From assembly GCF_029522115.1 (NCBI RefSeq), contig NZ_JAKWFK010000005.1, positions 186,001-250,000 on the forward strand: a DNA stretch of 64,000 nt. The letters run 5' to 3'. The stretch's first letter is position 1; every line of letters starts with the position of its first letter. The DNA comes from Trinickia sp. Y13 (lineage in GTDB: Bacteria; Pseudomonadota; Gammaproteobacteria; Burkholderiales; Burkholderiaceae). Under the pieces are notes generated by a model. The model had not been told where the DNA came from. It searched no databases and saw only the letters and a program-made list of their open reading frames with translations. Positions 1-8,711 of this stretch are shown here, piece after piece. Position numbers and translations under genes: made by a program.

Positions 1-2
1 GT

Positions 3-794
3 ATCCAGTTGCTCGGCGATTTCGGTAGCGGTGTGGCGTATTACGAGGTGTTGCGGGACAGTGCGACGCGTGTTTCACGGAACACGAAGTCGCTTCATGT
101 TTCGCTGAATACCGAGGTCGAAATTGCGTGGGCGGACATCACTGCACTGCAGCTGAGCTGTACTCGGGGCGCCGCGAATACGTCAAGTCAGCTCCCCAAT
201 CTCAAGCCTTGCAACTATGGGGCCGTCTTCGGCGCGCCCGGACTTGCCGTGACGATCTCGGTTTCGGCGGGTGGGGTCATTGCGGAGGCTACGGGCGGAG
301 ATCCGACGATTTACACAACGCAACTGAACGGCGATGGCCTTGCCAGGTTCAGCGTGTCGTCGAAAGATCAAAGCTTGGTCTGCATCGCAGCGTACTCCCA
401 AGTTCTTCCTGGCAGTCCGCCGACAGTGAACGCGACGTTCAGCCAGTACGCCGATGGCGGCGCTTCGGGTATCGTCGGATACAACTACACGAGCGCCGTG
501 CCGTGCGATGGGGTCACGGCCTGTTGTATCTATTTCAAAGTTTCGCCTCGATGGGTTTCACAGGGTGTGGCGGTCACCATCGTTGACGAGGAAAGCCAAG
601 CGCGCGTAGTGGGAGCCGATCCCGAGACGCCTCATGCGCGGACTATCAAGTTGTTTGCCGATGGCACTGGATTCGCTGAGATCGTCGACACCTGCGAAGA
701 GAAAGTCAATGTCACCTTGTCGGTGCCGGGGCAGCAGGAGGCGATCCGATTTCCGTATCCTGTTGAATTCATCTCATTCCCGTGCGCATCGTAA
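3..794 (+). CDS. Putative exported/surface protein, bacterial Ig-like fold (5' end outside window)
   Basis: The reading frame is open to the left edge, so the true start lies upstream. A TTG at 9 exists but has no ribosome-binding site. What is visible is a Thr/Ser/Val/Gly-rich, beta-strand-like protein with alternating hydrophobic residues and several Cys (CNYG, CIAAY, CDG, ACCIY, DTCEE), which fits an exported protein with disulphides. The stretches around LAVTISVSAGG and QGVAVTIVDEES resemble strands of Ig-like domains. It lies 44 bp upstream of a second Ig-like repeat protein on the same strand and probably shares a transcript with it. I recognise no enzyme motif. An adhesin-like role is inference. 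The base composition is somewhat less G+C-rich than the operons that follow. Confidence 0.55.
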   Translation: MQLLGDFGSGVAYYEVLRDSATRVSRNTKSLHVSLNTEVEIAWADITALQLSCTRGAANTSSQLPNLKPCNYGAVFGAPGLAVTISVSAGGVIAEATGGDPTIYTTQLNGDGLARFSVSSKDQSLVCIAAYSQVLPGSPPTVNATFSQYADGGASGIVGYNYTSAVPCDGVTACCIYFKVSPRWVSQGVAVTIVDEESQARVVGADPETPHARTIKLFADGTGFAEIVDTCEEKVNVTLSVPGQQEAIRFPYPVEFISFPCAS

Positions 795-838
795 TGGATG
801 CCGATCGATGATGTGTAGCGTCAATTCAGGGGCTTCGC

Positions 839-2254
839 ATGGCAGAGCAGCAAACACCTCCCTCGTTGCAGCGAGCGACGGCCGACGACGAATCGGGCTA
901 TCAGCTTTCTCTTACGCTTCCCACGGACGATGTTGCCGCCGATGGGAAGAGCGCCGACCAAGCTGAAGCCAAACTCACACGCAATGGCTATCTTCAACCT
1001 GGTGTCCCGATCACATTCGAAATTTCCTCAGGGTCTGCAACGTTCGGTGATGGATCACAGCAGATAACTGGCCCGGAAACCGGCCCGATGGGCCGCTCTG
1101 ACGTCATGTTCGTCGATACGAAGGCTGAGTCTGGAGAAATCGTCGCTTGGCTGACGGCTAGCCCGCACATTCGCAGCGATCCCACTCCCTACACATTTAT
1201 CGGTGCCACGGAGACTGCTTTCGCCATCGCTTTGGATTCGCACGTGAACGACGAACCGGCGGATGGCAAATCCGAGAATGCGGGACGCGCCGTCGTCACG
1301 CAAAACGGCGGTGCGCTCACCCAAGCGCAGATCGTGAAGTTCGAATTCGATAACGGCACGTCTGCCCGCTTCGATACGACCCAGCCTGCGGGTTACGTTC
1401 AACCCGACTCCAGCCCGACTGTTCTCTATGTAAAAACGCATTTCGACAACGACGTCCAGCAGGACATCGCCGACGCGTCGTTCTTCGATGCTCAGGCGGA
1501 AACGGTCACGCTCAAGGCTTCTTTGCGCGACCATACGGATGCCCCGTTCAAGACGCAGGATTTCACGTTCACTGCAGTCCCGTCGAATAATTACTCGTTT
1601 AGCCTCAATCGACTGTCGAATCGAGCACAAGCCGATGGCGCCGCGCAGAACAAGGCAAACGTTACGACCTGGGAAGGTAACGCCCCCGCTCCCGACAAAA
1701 CGCGGGTGACATTTCAGTTGCCGGCAGGCTCGGCGCAATTCGCGTCGGATAACTGCAACGTCGTCGATAGCGGTACCAAGCCGGACGGGAGCGCTTGGAT
1801 CTCGGTGAACGCGACGTTCATGCAAGGGGTGACCGTTGCAAGCGCAGGTTTCATCGATAGCAACGAGGCCGGCGAGACTGTCACGCTGACAGCGTACCTG
1901 ACGGACCATGCAGAGGTCCCGCCTCAGAACCAGGACTATACGTTTTCGCCGAAATCGCCTTACGTGGTAACGATCACTCAGGCGCCATCGTGGTTGTCCA
2001 ATGGCGTTTCAGGGGAAATCGTCGGCACGGTCGTCGATAGGCAAACCGGGGGCAACGTCACGGATACCTGCAGCGTCGGGTGCTCGGGCCCTGGCCCTAT
2101 CGACGCCCCGAGCAGCGTCTGGGCGACGGACGGCAACTTCTCTTTCAGTGTGACTGGGTTGACGGTGGTCGGGAAGTCGGCGCAGTTCGGTTATGTTACC
2201 GTCAGCTACCGTGGCGCCAGCGATACGGCGACGATTTTAATCTACCCGTACTGA
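839..2254 (+). CDS. Protein with tandem bacterial Ig-like (Big1/invasin-type) repeats
   Basis: 471 residues. At least three repeats begin with a similar strand and the motif A-D-G-K/A: YQLSLTLPTDDVAADGKS near residue 20, FAIALDSHVNDEPADGKS near 130, and YSFSLNRLSNRAQADGAA near 265. Each runs about 115 residues and ends in a [TY]xF[ST] strand (YTFIGAT, FTFTAV, YTFSPK), followed by a different C-terminal domain. This is the layout of invasin/intimin Big1 repeats. No signal peptide follows the ATG at 839, so export would need another route or the start is wrong. No clear Shine-Dalgarno was found. It follows another Ig-like protein by 44 bp. The function is unknown; a surface or contact-dependent role is inferred from the fold only. 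Confidence 0.6.
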   Translation: MAEQQTPPSLQRATADDESGYQLSLTLPTDDVAADGKSADQAEAKLTRNGYLQPGVPITFEISSGSATFGDGSQQITGPETGPMGRSDVMFVDTKAESGEIVAWLTASPHIRSDPTPYTFIGATETAFAIALDSHVNDEPADGKSENAGRAVVTQNGGALTQAQIVKFEFDNGTSARFDTTQPAGYVQPDSSPTVLYVKTHFDNDVQQDIADASFFDAQAETVTLKASLRDHTDAPFKTQDFTFTAVPSNNYSFSLNRLSNRAQADGAAQNKANVTTWEGNAPAPDKTRVTFQLPAGSAQFASDNCNVVDSGTKPDGSAWISVNATFMQGVTVASAGFIDSNEAGETVTLTAYLTDHAEVPPQNQDYTFSPKSPYVVTITQAPSWLSNGVSGEIVGTVVDRQTGGNVTDTCSVGCSGPGPIDAPSSVWATDGNFSFSVTGLTVVGKSAQFGYVTVSYRGASDTATILIYPY

Positions 2255-2300
2255 TCGTTGCGCTGCGAGCGGCGTTCCCATCGCGCGAGGTAGCGATGCG

Positions 2301-3320
2301 TCAGCGGTGCGACGCGTCCCCCGCTGCGCGCCGCGCGAGCAACGCCACCACCCCCAACGTCAGGGCCGCGCCCAACGCCAGGCCACGATGCGTGTCGATC
2401 CATAGCGAGGCGCATGTCGACTTTGCTTCCTTGCCGAACGATCCGCGCATGCTATGCGATCCCGGGACCGGTTGCCACAGGTCGACCGCATGTTCGGGAT
2501 CGGTGGCGCTCTTGCGTTGCTGCGCCTTGAACGCGCGTTTGGCCAGATAGCGATCCAACAAGCCCGGTGCGATTTTGTTGGCAACGATCGCCTTGAGGGA
2601 CGAAAGCCCGACGTACAGTTCGCGGCGAGGATGCCGCGCGGCCCATACGATCGCGCGCGCAGCCACTTCCGGTTCGTAGACGGGCGCGACGGGGCGTGGT
2701 GCCCCGGGCATTCGGCTCGCTGCCCAATCGAATTGAGGCGTATTGAGGGCGGGCATCTGCACCATCGTCACCCGCACGCGGCTCTTGTCGTGCAGTAGTT
2801 CGCAGCGCAGTGCATCGGTGAACCCTCGGATCGCATGCTTGGCGCCGCAGTACGCCGATTGCAGCGGAATCGCGCGGTAGGCGAGGGCCGAACCCACTTG
2901 CACGATCACGCCTTTGTTACGCTTGCTCATGCGCTTGAGCGCGGCCATGGTTCCCCACACGTAGCCGAGATAGGTCACTTCCGTCACGCGAGCGAACTCC
3001 TCCGGGGTCGTGCTGGCGACGGGCGCGAACATCGTCACCATGGCGTTGTTGACCCAGACGTCGATAGGGCCGAGCTCGTTCTCGATGCGCTCTGCGGCGG
3101 CTTCGACGGCTTGCGCCGAACTCATGTCGGTGGCGATCGTCAGCGCACGCACGCCGTACCCGCGGGCGATCTGCGCCACTTGCGAGAGCGCTTCTTCGTC
3201 GCGGGCGAGCAGGGCGACGTCGGCCCCTTGCTGTGCGAAAGCGAGCGCTGCCGCGCAGCCCACGCCCGCGCTGGCGCCGGTGATAACTACGATGTTCGGG
3301 AAACGACGCGAGTGCGGCAT
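2301..3320 (-). CDS. SDR family oxidoreductase with C-terminal membrane segment
   Basis: 339 residues, longer than the usual 250 of classical short-chain dehydrogenases. The dinucleotide-binding motif TGASAGVG is at residues 14-21, NNAM stands in place of NNAG near 92, and the catalytic YCGAK with an upstream Ser (VQVGSALAY) follows. The last 30 residues contain a hydrophobic segment (LALGAALTLGVVALLA) that could anchor the enzyme to the membrane. The ATG is preceded by AGGAG. The substrate is unknown. The long C-terminus with a terminal membrane helix is typical of a Burkholderia subgroup of SDRs annotated only by family. It lies downstream of the DUF3005-like gene on the same strand, with a 117-bp gap. 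Confidence 0.85.
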   Translation of the reverse strand: MPHSRRFPNIVVITGASAGVGCAAALAFAQQGADVALLARDEEALSQVAQIARGYGVRALTIATDMSSAQAVEAAAERIENELGPIDVWVNNAMVTMFAPVASTTPEEFARVTEVTYLGYVWGTMAALKRMSKRNKGVIVQVGSALAYRAIPLQSAYCGAKHAIRGFTDALRCELLHDKSRVRVTMVQMPALNTPQFDWAASRMPGAPRPVAPVYEPEVAARAIVWAARHPRRELYVGLSSLKAIVANKIAPGLLDRYLAKRAFKAQQRKSATDPEHAVDLWQPVPGSHSMRGSFGKEAKSTCASLWIDTHRGLALGAALTLGVVALLARRAAGDASHR

Positions 3321-3437
3321 GCCGGGCTCCTGGGAAGCGGTCTGTCGTCTATAAAGCGGGTACCGTGCGCGAGCGACCGAGCATTCGCGCCGATGCGGCT
3401 CGCACCCAAAGCGCTCGAGTGCACCGCCAAGCCATCG

Positions 3438-4010
3438 TTATCCGTGCGAGTAGCCGTTCCCCGTTCGTTCCAAGCTGATCACCTGCTCGGCCCGCGACCC
3501 ATTGCGTTCCTTCACGTCGACCGTCCCGTGATAGGCCACGCGCCAGCCTTCTCGCGTCGCAATGACCGGTACATTCCCGCCGGGGCGGCTGTCGAGATCG
3601 ACAAGGCCCGCAGGCGGCACCGGAATGTTGTTTTCAACGCTCGCATTGGAATGGATGACGTTGTCCTGCCACATCGATGCCCCGCGTCGCGCTTCGAGAC
3701 CCTTGCCGTCGGTATCGACCGTGTCGTCCGACGCGGCCATGCCCGCGTTGTCCACGGAAACGGTGCGCGCGTTGGCTCGCGCGACCGGATCGGGGCTATC
3801 GATATCCTTCGTGCCATGTTCGATCGACGGCAGCGGGGCAGGCTCCTTGGCGGCCACCGATGCAGGCGAGGTTGCCCTCTTGTTCTTGGCGAACTCGCGC
3901 GCTTGTGTCTTCGCGTCGGGCATATCGCCCGCGGCCGGCGTTTTCGCCGGGCTCTTCGCTGCAATTTCGTTTTGCTGGCTCTGAGTGGGATTGTTCTGCG
4001 CATTTTCCAC
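3438..4010 (-). CDS. DUF3005-like protein of unknown function
   Basis: 190 residues, starting at GTG (4010) with GGAGG nine bases upstream. The first 80 residues are low complexity and rich in Ala, Lys, Pro and Gln. The second half is conserved in character: DTDGKGLEARRGASMWQD, then HSNASVENNIPVPPAGL, DSRPGG and PVIATREGWRVAYHG. I recognise this pattern as that of the DUF3005 proteins found in Burkholderia. No catalytic motif, signal peptide or membrane helix is evident, and the function is not known. The assignment to DUF3005 is from memory of the family and should be confirmed by a profile search. Confidence 0.65.
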   Translation of the reverse strand: MENAQNNPTQSQQNEIAAKSPAKTPAAGDMPDAKTQAREFAKNKRATSPASVAAKEPAPLPSIEHGTKDIDSPDPVARANARTVSVDNAGMAASDDTVDTDGKGLEARRGASMWQDNVIHSNASVENNIPVPPAGLVDLDSRPGGNVPVIATREGWRVAYHGTVDVKERNGSRAEQVISLERTGNGYSHG

Positions 4011-4088
4011 GGTAGCTGTCCTCCGAAAGTTGGACGTCCTTTGCGAATTTCATGCAATGATCGTGCCCGTGCAATGGCATCGTGTGCC

Positions 4089-5732
4089 TCACAACTCGCC
4101 GCGCGAGCGCAATGCCGCGATGCGATCCGCCGTGCGGCATGCAATGGCTTGAATGGTCAGTGATGGATTGACGCCGCCGACCGTCGGAAACACCGAGCCG
4201 TCGCAGATCCAAAGGTTCGGAATATCCCAACTGCGGCAGTCGGCGTTCACGACACTCGTGCTCGGATCGTCGCCCATGCGCGCGGTGCCGTTCAAGTGGC
4301 ACGTATCGTCCTCCTGGCGCCATACTTCTTTCGCGCCGGCCGCTTCGAGCGCAGTCGTCATGAAATCGAGCGCGTGCCGAGCCAACCGCTTGTCGCTGTC
4401 GCAAAGCGAATGCGTGATGCGCGCAATCGGCAAGCCATAGGCGTCCTTCTCATCGGCGAGCGTGACGCGATTCATTTCTTGCGGGAGCGTTTCGCCGACG
4501 ATCTTCAATCCTGCTTGATGGTTGTACTTCTCCATCTCGCTGTGCAGCGCTTCGCCCCAGAGGCCCCGGCCTGCTTGCACGGCGGCCCATGCGTTCGGCA
4601 ATGGGCCCTGGCTCATATAGCAGTAGCCGCCGAAGAAGTCCTTACCCTCGTCGGTGTAGTTCCAATGCTCGCTCATCGCAAGCGAGGGCGGGCCCTTGTA
4701 CCAGCGGATCTCTTCGTCCATCAAGCCCCAGACGGCTTGATTGGACTGCACCATCAGATTCTTGCCGACGAGGCCCGAGCGGTTCGCTAGGCCATCGGGA
4801 AAGCGGGGTGTTGCAGACATCAACAACAGCCGCGGGGTTTCGATCGCGTAGCCGGCCACGACCACGTTGCGCGCGCGCTGAAATTGCCAGCGCCCCTCGC
4901 GGAAATACTCCACGCCCTGAGCGCGATCGTGCTCGTCGAGCACGATGCGCCCCACCATCGACAAGTCGCGAATTTCCGCGCCGGCTTTCACCGCGCGCGG
5001 TATCCACGTGACGAGTGCGCTTTGCTTCGCATTCGTTGCACAACCGGTCACGCAAAAGCCGCGATAGACGCACGGATGCGACTTGCCACGCGGCGCCGAA
5101 ACGGTGGCGAGCGGCGTTGGGGTCCACGGGATGCCGAGCGCATCGCACCCGCGCGCGAGCACCAACGCCGCGGCGTTCAGTTCGTGCGCGCGATAGGGGT
5201 AGCGAGGGCGATGCGGGCCCCACGGGTAATTGACGGGACCGGCAATCTTCAACGCGTCTTCGACATACGCGTAATAGCGCCACATCTCGCGCCAATCGAT
5301 GGGCCAGTCGGCGCCGTATCCCAACAGGCTGCGCGCTTTGAACCACTCGGGGCGAAAGCGCAGCGACACCATCGCGAAGTGGACCGTGCTGCCCCCCACC
5401 GCTTTGCCGCTGTTGTTGCTGCCCATCTTGAGCGGCTGCTCGCCGTCGCAGATGCGTTCGTCGGTCCAGTACAGCTTCGATTGGTGGGTTTCGTCCGACG
5501 CGAATTCCTCGAGTGGCCGCCACCACGCGCCGGCATCGAACGCGACCACGCGAAAACCCTGTTCAGCCAGGCGGCAAGCGAGCGTGCCGCCGCCCGCGCC
5601 CGTGCCGACGATCGCGAAATCGACGGGGTCGTCTTGCGGGTACGCCTGCATCGGCACCCATCCGCCGATGGTGAACACATCGGGCGCGCGCCCGTTCTTG
5701 CCGCGCGGCGTATGCAGGGCGTCATCGCGCAC
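4089..5732 (-). CDS. GMC family oxidoreductase (large FAD subunit of a sugar/polyol dehydrogenase)
   Basis: 547 residues from the GTG at 5732, chosen because GAGGAG lies just upstream and because the upstream extension is Arg-rich and unlike the family. FAD-binding GTGAGGGT is near residue 43, the family motif GKAVGGSTVHFAM follows near 105, a Cys-rich stretch CVYRGFCVTGCATN lies near 210, and the C-terminus has the conserved CHLNGTARMG, then LWICDGSVFPTVGGVNPS. This is the gluconate/sorbitol-dehydrogenase-like branch of the GMC family, which oxidises polyols or sugar acids and passes electrons to the respiratory chain. The start overlaps the stop of the subunit-3-like gene by 11 bp, so the two are probably translated together as a complex. 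No Tat or Sec signal is visible. Confidence 0.9.
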   Translation of the reverse strand: MRDDALHTPRGKNGRAPDVFTIGGWVPMQAYPQDDPVDFAIVGTGAGGGTLACRLAEQGFRVVAFDAGAWWRPLEEFASDETHQSKLYWTDERICDGEQPLKMGSNNSGKAVGGSTVHFAMVSLRFRPEWFKARSLLGYGADWPIDWREMWRYYAYVEDALKIAGPVNYPWGPHRPRYPYRAHELNAAALVLARGCDALGIPWTPTPLATVSAPRGKSHPCVYRGFCVTGCATNAKQSALVTWIPRAVKAGAEIRDLSMVGRIVLDEHDRAQGVEYFREGRWQFQRARNVVVAGYAIETPRLLLMSATPRFPDGLANRSGLVGKNLMVQSNQAVWGLMDEEIRWYKGPPSLAMSEHWNYTDEGKDFFGGYCYMSQGPLPNAWAAVQAGRGLWGEALHSEMEKYNHQAGLKIVGETLPQEMNRVTLADEKDAYGLPIARITHSLCDSDKRLARHALDFMTTALEAAGAKEVWRQEDDTCHLNGTARMGDDPSTSVVNADCRSWDIPNLWICDGSVFPTVGGVNPSLTIQAIACRTADRIAALRSRGEL

Positions 5733-6435
5733 GGCGGTTCTCCTCGAGCGCGCGCGCTTCGTTCCCGGGTGCCGCTTCCGCCGCTTCCCACGGGTCGCGC
5801 CGGTTCGCCTGCATGCGCACGTAGCCGCGCGGATTCGCGGGGCCGCCGAAGCCAATTTCGCTCCACGCTTGCGGATGCGCATAGTACGCGCTGGCAATGT
5901 CATGGAGCACTCGCAAGCTGAAGAACACGTCGCAGGCCATGCCTTCCCACGCGGGGTCGGCCAACTCGCCCCTTTGCATGCGCGTCACCAGTTCACGCTG
6001 ATTGGCCTCGTCGATGTCTGCGAACGCCGCGCCGAAAGCGCGGCGGCTTTCGGCGTCGAGCGCCGCAAGGCCGATGCGCCAGGCGTCGCGCAGGGGAGGC
6101 AGCCGCGCGTCGCGATAGCCGTCTCGGCCGTCGTGAAGAAGCTTCATGTCGACGAGAGCCGCGACGGGAACGCTCGCCGGGCGCCAACGGCGGGCATCGG
6201 TCGGCGTGCCTTCGTTGGACGCGGGCACTTCTCGTGTCGCGGCGCGCGAGCGCGGAACGATCACCGCGCACAGCGAATCGAGTGCGCGCCATTGCACGTC
6301 GTTGCAAAAGCTCGGGGCGTTGCGCTGCGCGAGCCGTGCGTCGATGACTTCGCGTGTGGCGTCGTCCCACGACGGCGTGTCGCGCTTGCGCATGACGTCG
6401 TAGCCCGGATAGCGCGGGCGGCGCTCGGTATTCAT
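5722..6435 (-). CDS. Gluconate 2-dehydrogenase subunit 3-like protein
   Basis: 237 residues. The family is the small partner subunit of GMC-type membrane dehydrogenases. Visible family features are a helical protein with LDSLCAVIVPRS near residue 50, a central AALVDMKL segment, and the C-terminal HPQAWSEIGFGGPANPRGYVRM motif typical of this group. The start at 6435 overlaps the stop of the upstream membrane-protein gene in an ATGA arrangement, and its own stop overlaps the GMC gene, so the three cistrons are translationally coupled. There is no Tat signal, unlike classical gluconate dehydrogenase gamma subunits, so whether it acts in the cytoplasm or travels with a partner is open. Confidence 0.8.
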   Translation of the reverse strand: MNTERRPRYPGYDVMRKRDTPSWDDATREVIDARLAQRNAPSFCNDVQWRALDSLCAVIVPRSRAATREVPASNEGTPTDARRWRPASVPVAALVDMKLLHDGRDGYRDARLPPLRDAWRIGLAALDAESRRAFGAAFADIDEANQRELVTRMQRGELADPAWEGMACDVFFSLRVLHDIASAYYAHPQAWSEIGFGGPANPRGYVRMQANRRDPWEAAEAAPGNEARALEENRRAR

Positions 6436-7430
6436 CGTTCGGTGTCCCTCAAACGCAATGCCGCAAGGCCCGCGGTCGCGAGTGCGGTGAAGCTCGGCGG
6501 CGCAGGCAGTGGCGGGCCGCTCAAGAGGTTTTGCGACCAGTTGCGCCAGCCGCCTTGATTGCGCGCGACGCCGCGGATATGGAACCCCACGCCGATCGCC
6601 CCGAGCGCGGCTGTCATGCGCAACCAGAGGCGCGTCCACCAATTCGTTCGGGGCGGCCCGAGCGCTGCGCGTGCGAGCAGCGCGGCCGCGATCGGCGGTA
6701 CGGTCACGGGCGCATACATGACGGGGTTTTGAAAGGCGCCGCGAAAATGCAACAGGGCGACCTCCCCCACGGTGCCGGCCATGCCCACGGCAGCGAACAA
6801 GGCGAGCGCTTTGCCGGCCGGCATGCCGAACAACTGCGGGTCATGCCCGGGTTCGTCGCGAAGCCTCTCGCCAATTGCGCCGAGCGCGCCGGACAGAAGC
6901 AACGACATAGGTGCGCCGAGCGGCGCACCGTAAAACAAGTTGTGCCAACTGAATCTGCCTGGCCGTTTCGTCACGTTGTAAAGGTGAAAGCCCGTTCCCG
7001 CGATGCCGACGCCGGCGGCCGCCAAGTAAATTCCGTTGCGCACTCGGTGGCGATTACCGACGTGATCGGCGCCGCCGTGAAGGCCCGCGGCCAAGGAAAG
7101 GGCGCCGACGACCAGGGGCGCGTACATTGCGCGGTTTTCGAACGAGCCGCGGTAATGCTCGACGGCCGAGTCCGTTAGCGCGGACCATGCAAGCAGCGCC
7201 GAGCTACGGTTGAATGCGCGAGCCGCATGGATGTGGGCGTCTTTCTGCGCCCCCGCGTGCGCGTGGTGCAAGGCCGACATGCCGGCGTCTCGCACGGCGC
7301 GCAACGCGTTCGCCGCAGGCTCGCCGCGCGCGTTGCGGCGCACGCAGTTGCCTTTGACCATCGCCGCCGCGGCCAACGCACCGGCGGCGAGGCCCAAGAC
7401 GGTGACGATACCGTCCGCCTTGCGATTCAT
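6432..7430 (-). CDS. Polytopic membrane protein of the GMC-oxidoreductase operon, function unknown
   Basis: 332 residues with roughly seven or eight hydrophobic segments: VTVLGLAAGALAAAAMV near the N-terminus, APLVVGALSLAAGL, GIYLAAAGVGIAGTGF, PMSLLLSGALGAIG, ALALFAAVGMAGTVG and PPIAAALLARAAL. Two similar halves are suggested by the repeated pattern HYRGSFENRAMYAPLVV and HFRGAFQNPVMYAPVTV, and by GFHLYNVTKRPG and GFHIRGVARNQGG. That points to an internal duplication. Start ATG with AAAGGAG upstream. It lies 16 bp after the enolase-superfamily gene and overlaps the next gene by 4 bp. I recognise no named family. A role as membrane anchor or electron-transfer partner for the dehydrogenase is inferred only from the operon. 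Confidence 0.75.
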   Translation of the reverse strand: MNRKADGIVTVLGLAAGALAAAAMVKGNCVRRNARGEPAANALRAVRDAGMSALHHAHAGAQKDAHIHAARAFNRSSALLAWSALTDSAVEHYRGSFENRAMYAPLVVGALSLAAGLHGGADHVGNRHRVRNGIYLAAAGVGIAGTGFHLYNVTKRPGRFSWHNLFYGAPLGAPMSLLLSGALGAIGERLRDEPGHDPQLFGMPAGKALALFAAVGMAGTVGEVALLHFRGAFQNPVMYAPVTVPPIAAALLARAALGPPRTNWWTRLWLRMTAALGAIGVGFHIRGVARNQGGWRNWSQNLLSGPPLPAPPSFTALATAGLAALRLRDTER

Positions 7431-7446
7431 GGGCGGTCTTCTCCTT

Positions 7447-8625
7447 TCATAGAGCGTAAGGTTGCGCGTCGGCTCGCTTGAATTCGAGCCCGCAACCAGG
7501 GCGCGAGAGATCGGGCGCGATCGTGCCGCCTTCGGCGTGCGGCGCGCCGTCGAACAACATCGATTCGATCCGGACGTGGTCGTGAAACCACTCGATGTGC
7601 CGTAGCCGCGGCGCGGCCGCGGCCAAGTGGCGGTGCAGCGCGGGCGCGCAATGCGCGGAGAGGGGGATGTGCCACGCGTCGCACAGCTGCGCCGCTTGCA
7701 TGAAACCCGTCACGCCGCCGCAGCGGGTGGCATCGGCTTGCAGGACATCGACCGCCTGCGCCTCCAACATTCGGCGAAAATCGTCGCTCGTGTACGCGTA
7801 TTCGCCGGCCGCGATGTCCATCGAGGCCGGCGCGGCTTCGCGCACGAGATGCAGCCCCGCGAGATCGTCCGATGAAACGGGCTCCTCGAACCACGCTACG
7901 CCCTCGTCTGCAATACGTGCGGCGCACACCAACGCTTGGTTGACGGTCAGCGCGCCATTCGCGTCGACAAACAGTTGGGCGTCACCGATCGCTTCGCGCG
8001 CGGTTTTGACGCGCTGTGGATCGCGCTCCGGCTGCGCGCCGATTTTCATCTTGACTGCGGTGCAGCCATCCACGGTCACCCAATGCGCCAACTGATCGCG
8101 CAACTGAGTATCGTCGTAGCTCGTGAAGCCGCCGCTGCCGTAGATCGGCACGCGCTCGCGCAGCACGCCGCCGAGCAAGCGCACGAGGGGAACGCCGAGC
8201 AATTTTGCGTCGAGGTCCCATAGCGCGAAATCGAGCGCAGAGATAGCGGTGGCACACAGACCCGAGCGGCCGATGTTGCGCACTCGGCGCCATAAGCGCT
8301 GTGTCAATGCGCGTACGGTCGCGGCAGGCGCGTGAAGCAACTCCTTGGCCAATGTTTCGTTGATCAATGCGACTGCGCTCGCGTCGGTATACGTATAACC
8401 GAGACCCGTGCATCCACCCGCGTCGATTTCGACGACGACGAGCGTCGTCGAGGTCCACTCGAACGTGCCGTCCGCTTCCGGCGCGTCCGTCGGAATCCGA
8501 TAGGCGTGCGCTCGCACCGCAGCAATCGGCGTCGCATCGAGCACGCCGGTTGGGCTTGGCGCGCAATCGGTGTCTCGTGCTCGTGCCGGCGGCGTGCCGG
8601 GGGGATCGCTGGGAACTGGTGCCAT
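7447..8625 (-). CDS. Enolase-superfamily (mandelate racemase/muconate lactonizing type) enzyme
   Basis: 392 residues. The superfamily removes a proton alpha to a carboxylate using Mg2+, with many members dehydrating sugar acids. Visible features are the KMKIG catalytic lysine motif, then three acidic metal ligands in order: DANGA, WFEEP and AAGEY. The capping-domain pattern GLGYTYTD is N-terminal. It is the first gene of the operon that continues with a membrane protein, a subunit-3-like protein and a GMC flavoprotein, so a sugar or polyol-acid substrate is likely. The exact substrate cannot be read off. The first 30 residues are Pro/Ala-rich without a clear ribosome-binding site, so the start could be internal. 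Confidence 0.88.
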   Translation of the reverse strand: MAPVPSDPPGTPPARARDTDCAPSPTGVLDATPIAAVRAHAYRIPTDAPEADGTFEWTSTTLVVVEIDAGGCTGLGYTYTDASAVALINETLAKELLHAPAATVRALTQRLWRRVRNIGRSGLCATAISALDFALWDLDAKLLGVPLVRLLGGVLRERVPIYGSGGFTSYDDTQLRDQLAHWVTVDGCTAVKMKIGAQPERDPQRVKTAREAIGDAQLFVDANGALTVNQALVCAARIADEGVAWFEEPVSSDDLAGLHLVREAAPASMDIAAGEYAYTSDDFRRMLEAQAVDVLQADATRCGGVTGFMQAAQLCDAWHIPLSAHCAPALHRHLAAAAPRLRHIEWFHDHVRIESMLFDGAPHAEGGTIAPDLSRPGCGLEFKRADAQPYAL

Positions 8626-8711
8626 CGTCGTATCGGTCGTGGGAGTGCGGTCATGGGCATCGCGCGATGCTCAAGGCAGCGATGCGGTTGCCTTCGACGA
8701 ACCAGCAAGCC

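Noticed and set aside
1055-1909. Long antisense open frame in the Ig-like gene (284 codons)
   Set aside because: It lies wholly opposite a repeat protein with clear domain pattern; the translated product is Arg-rich and low complexity, as usual for antisense frames in G+C-rich DNA.
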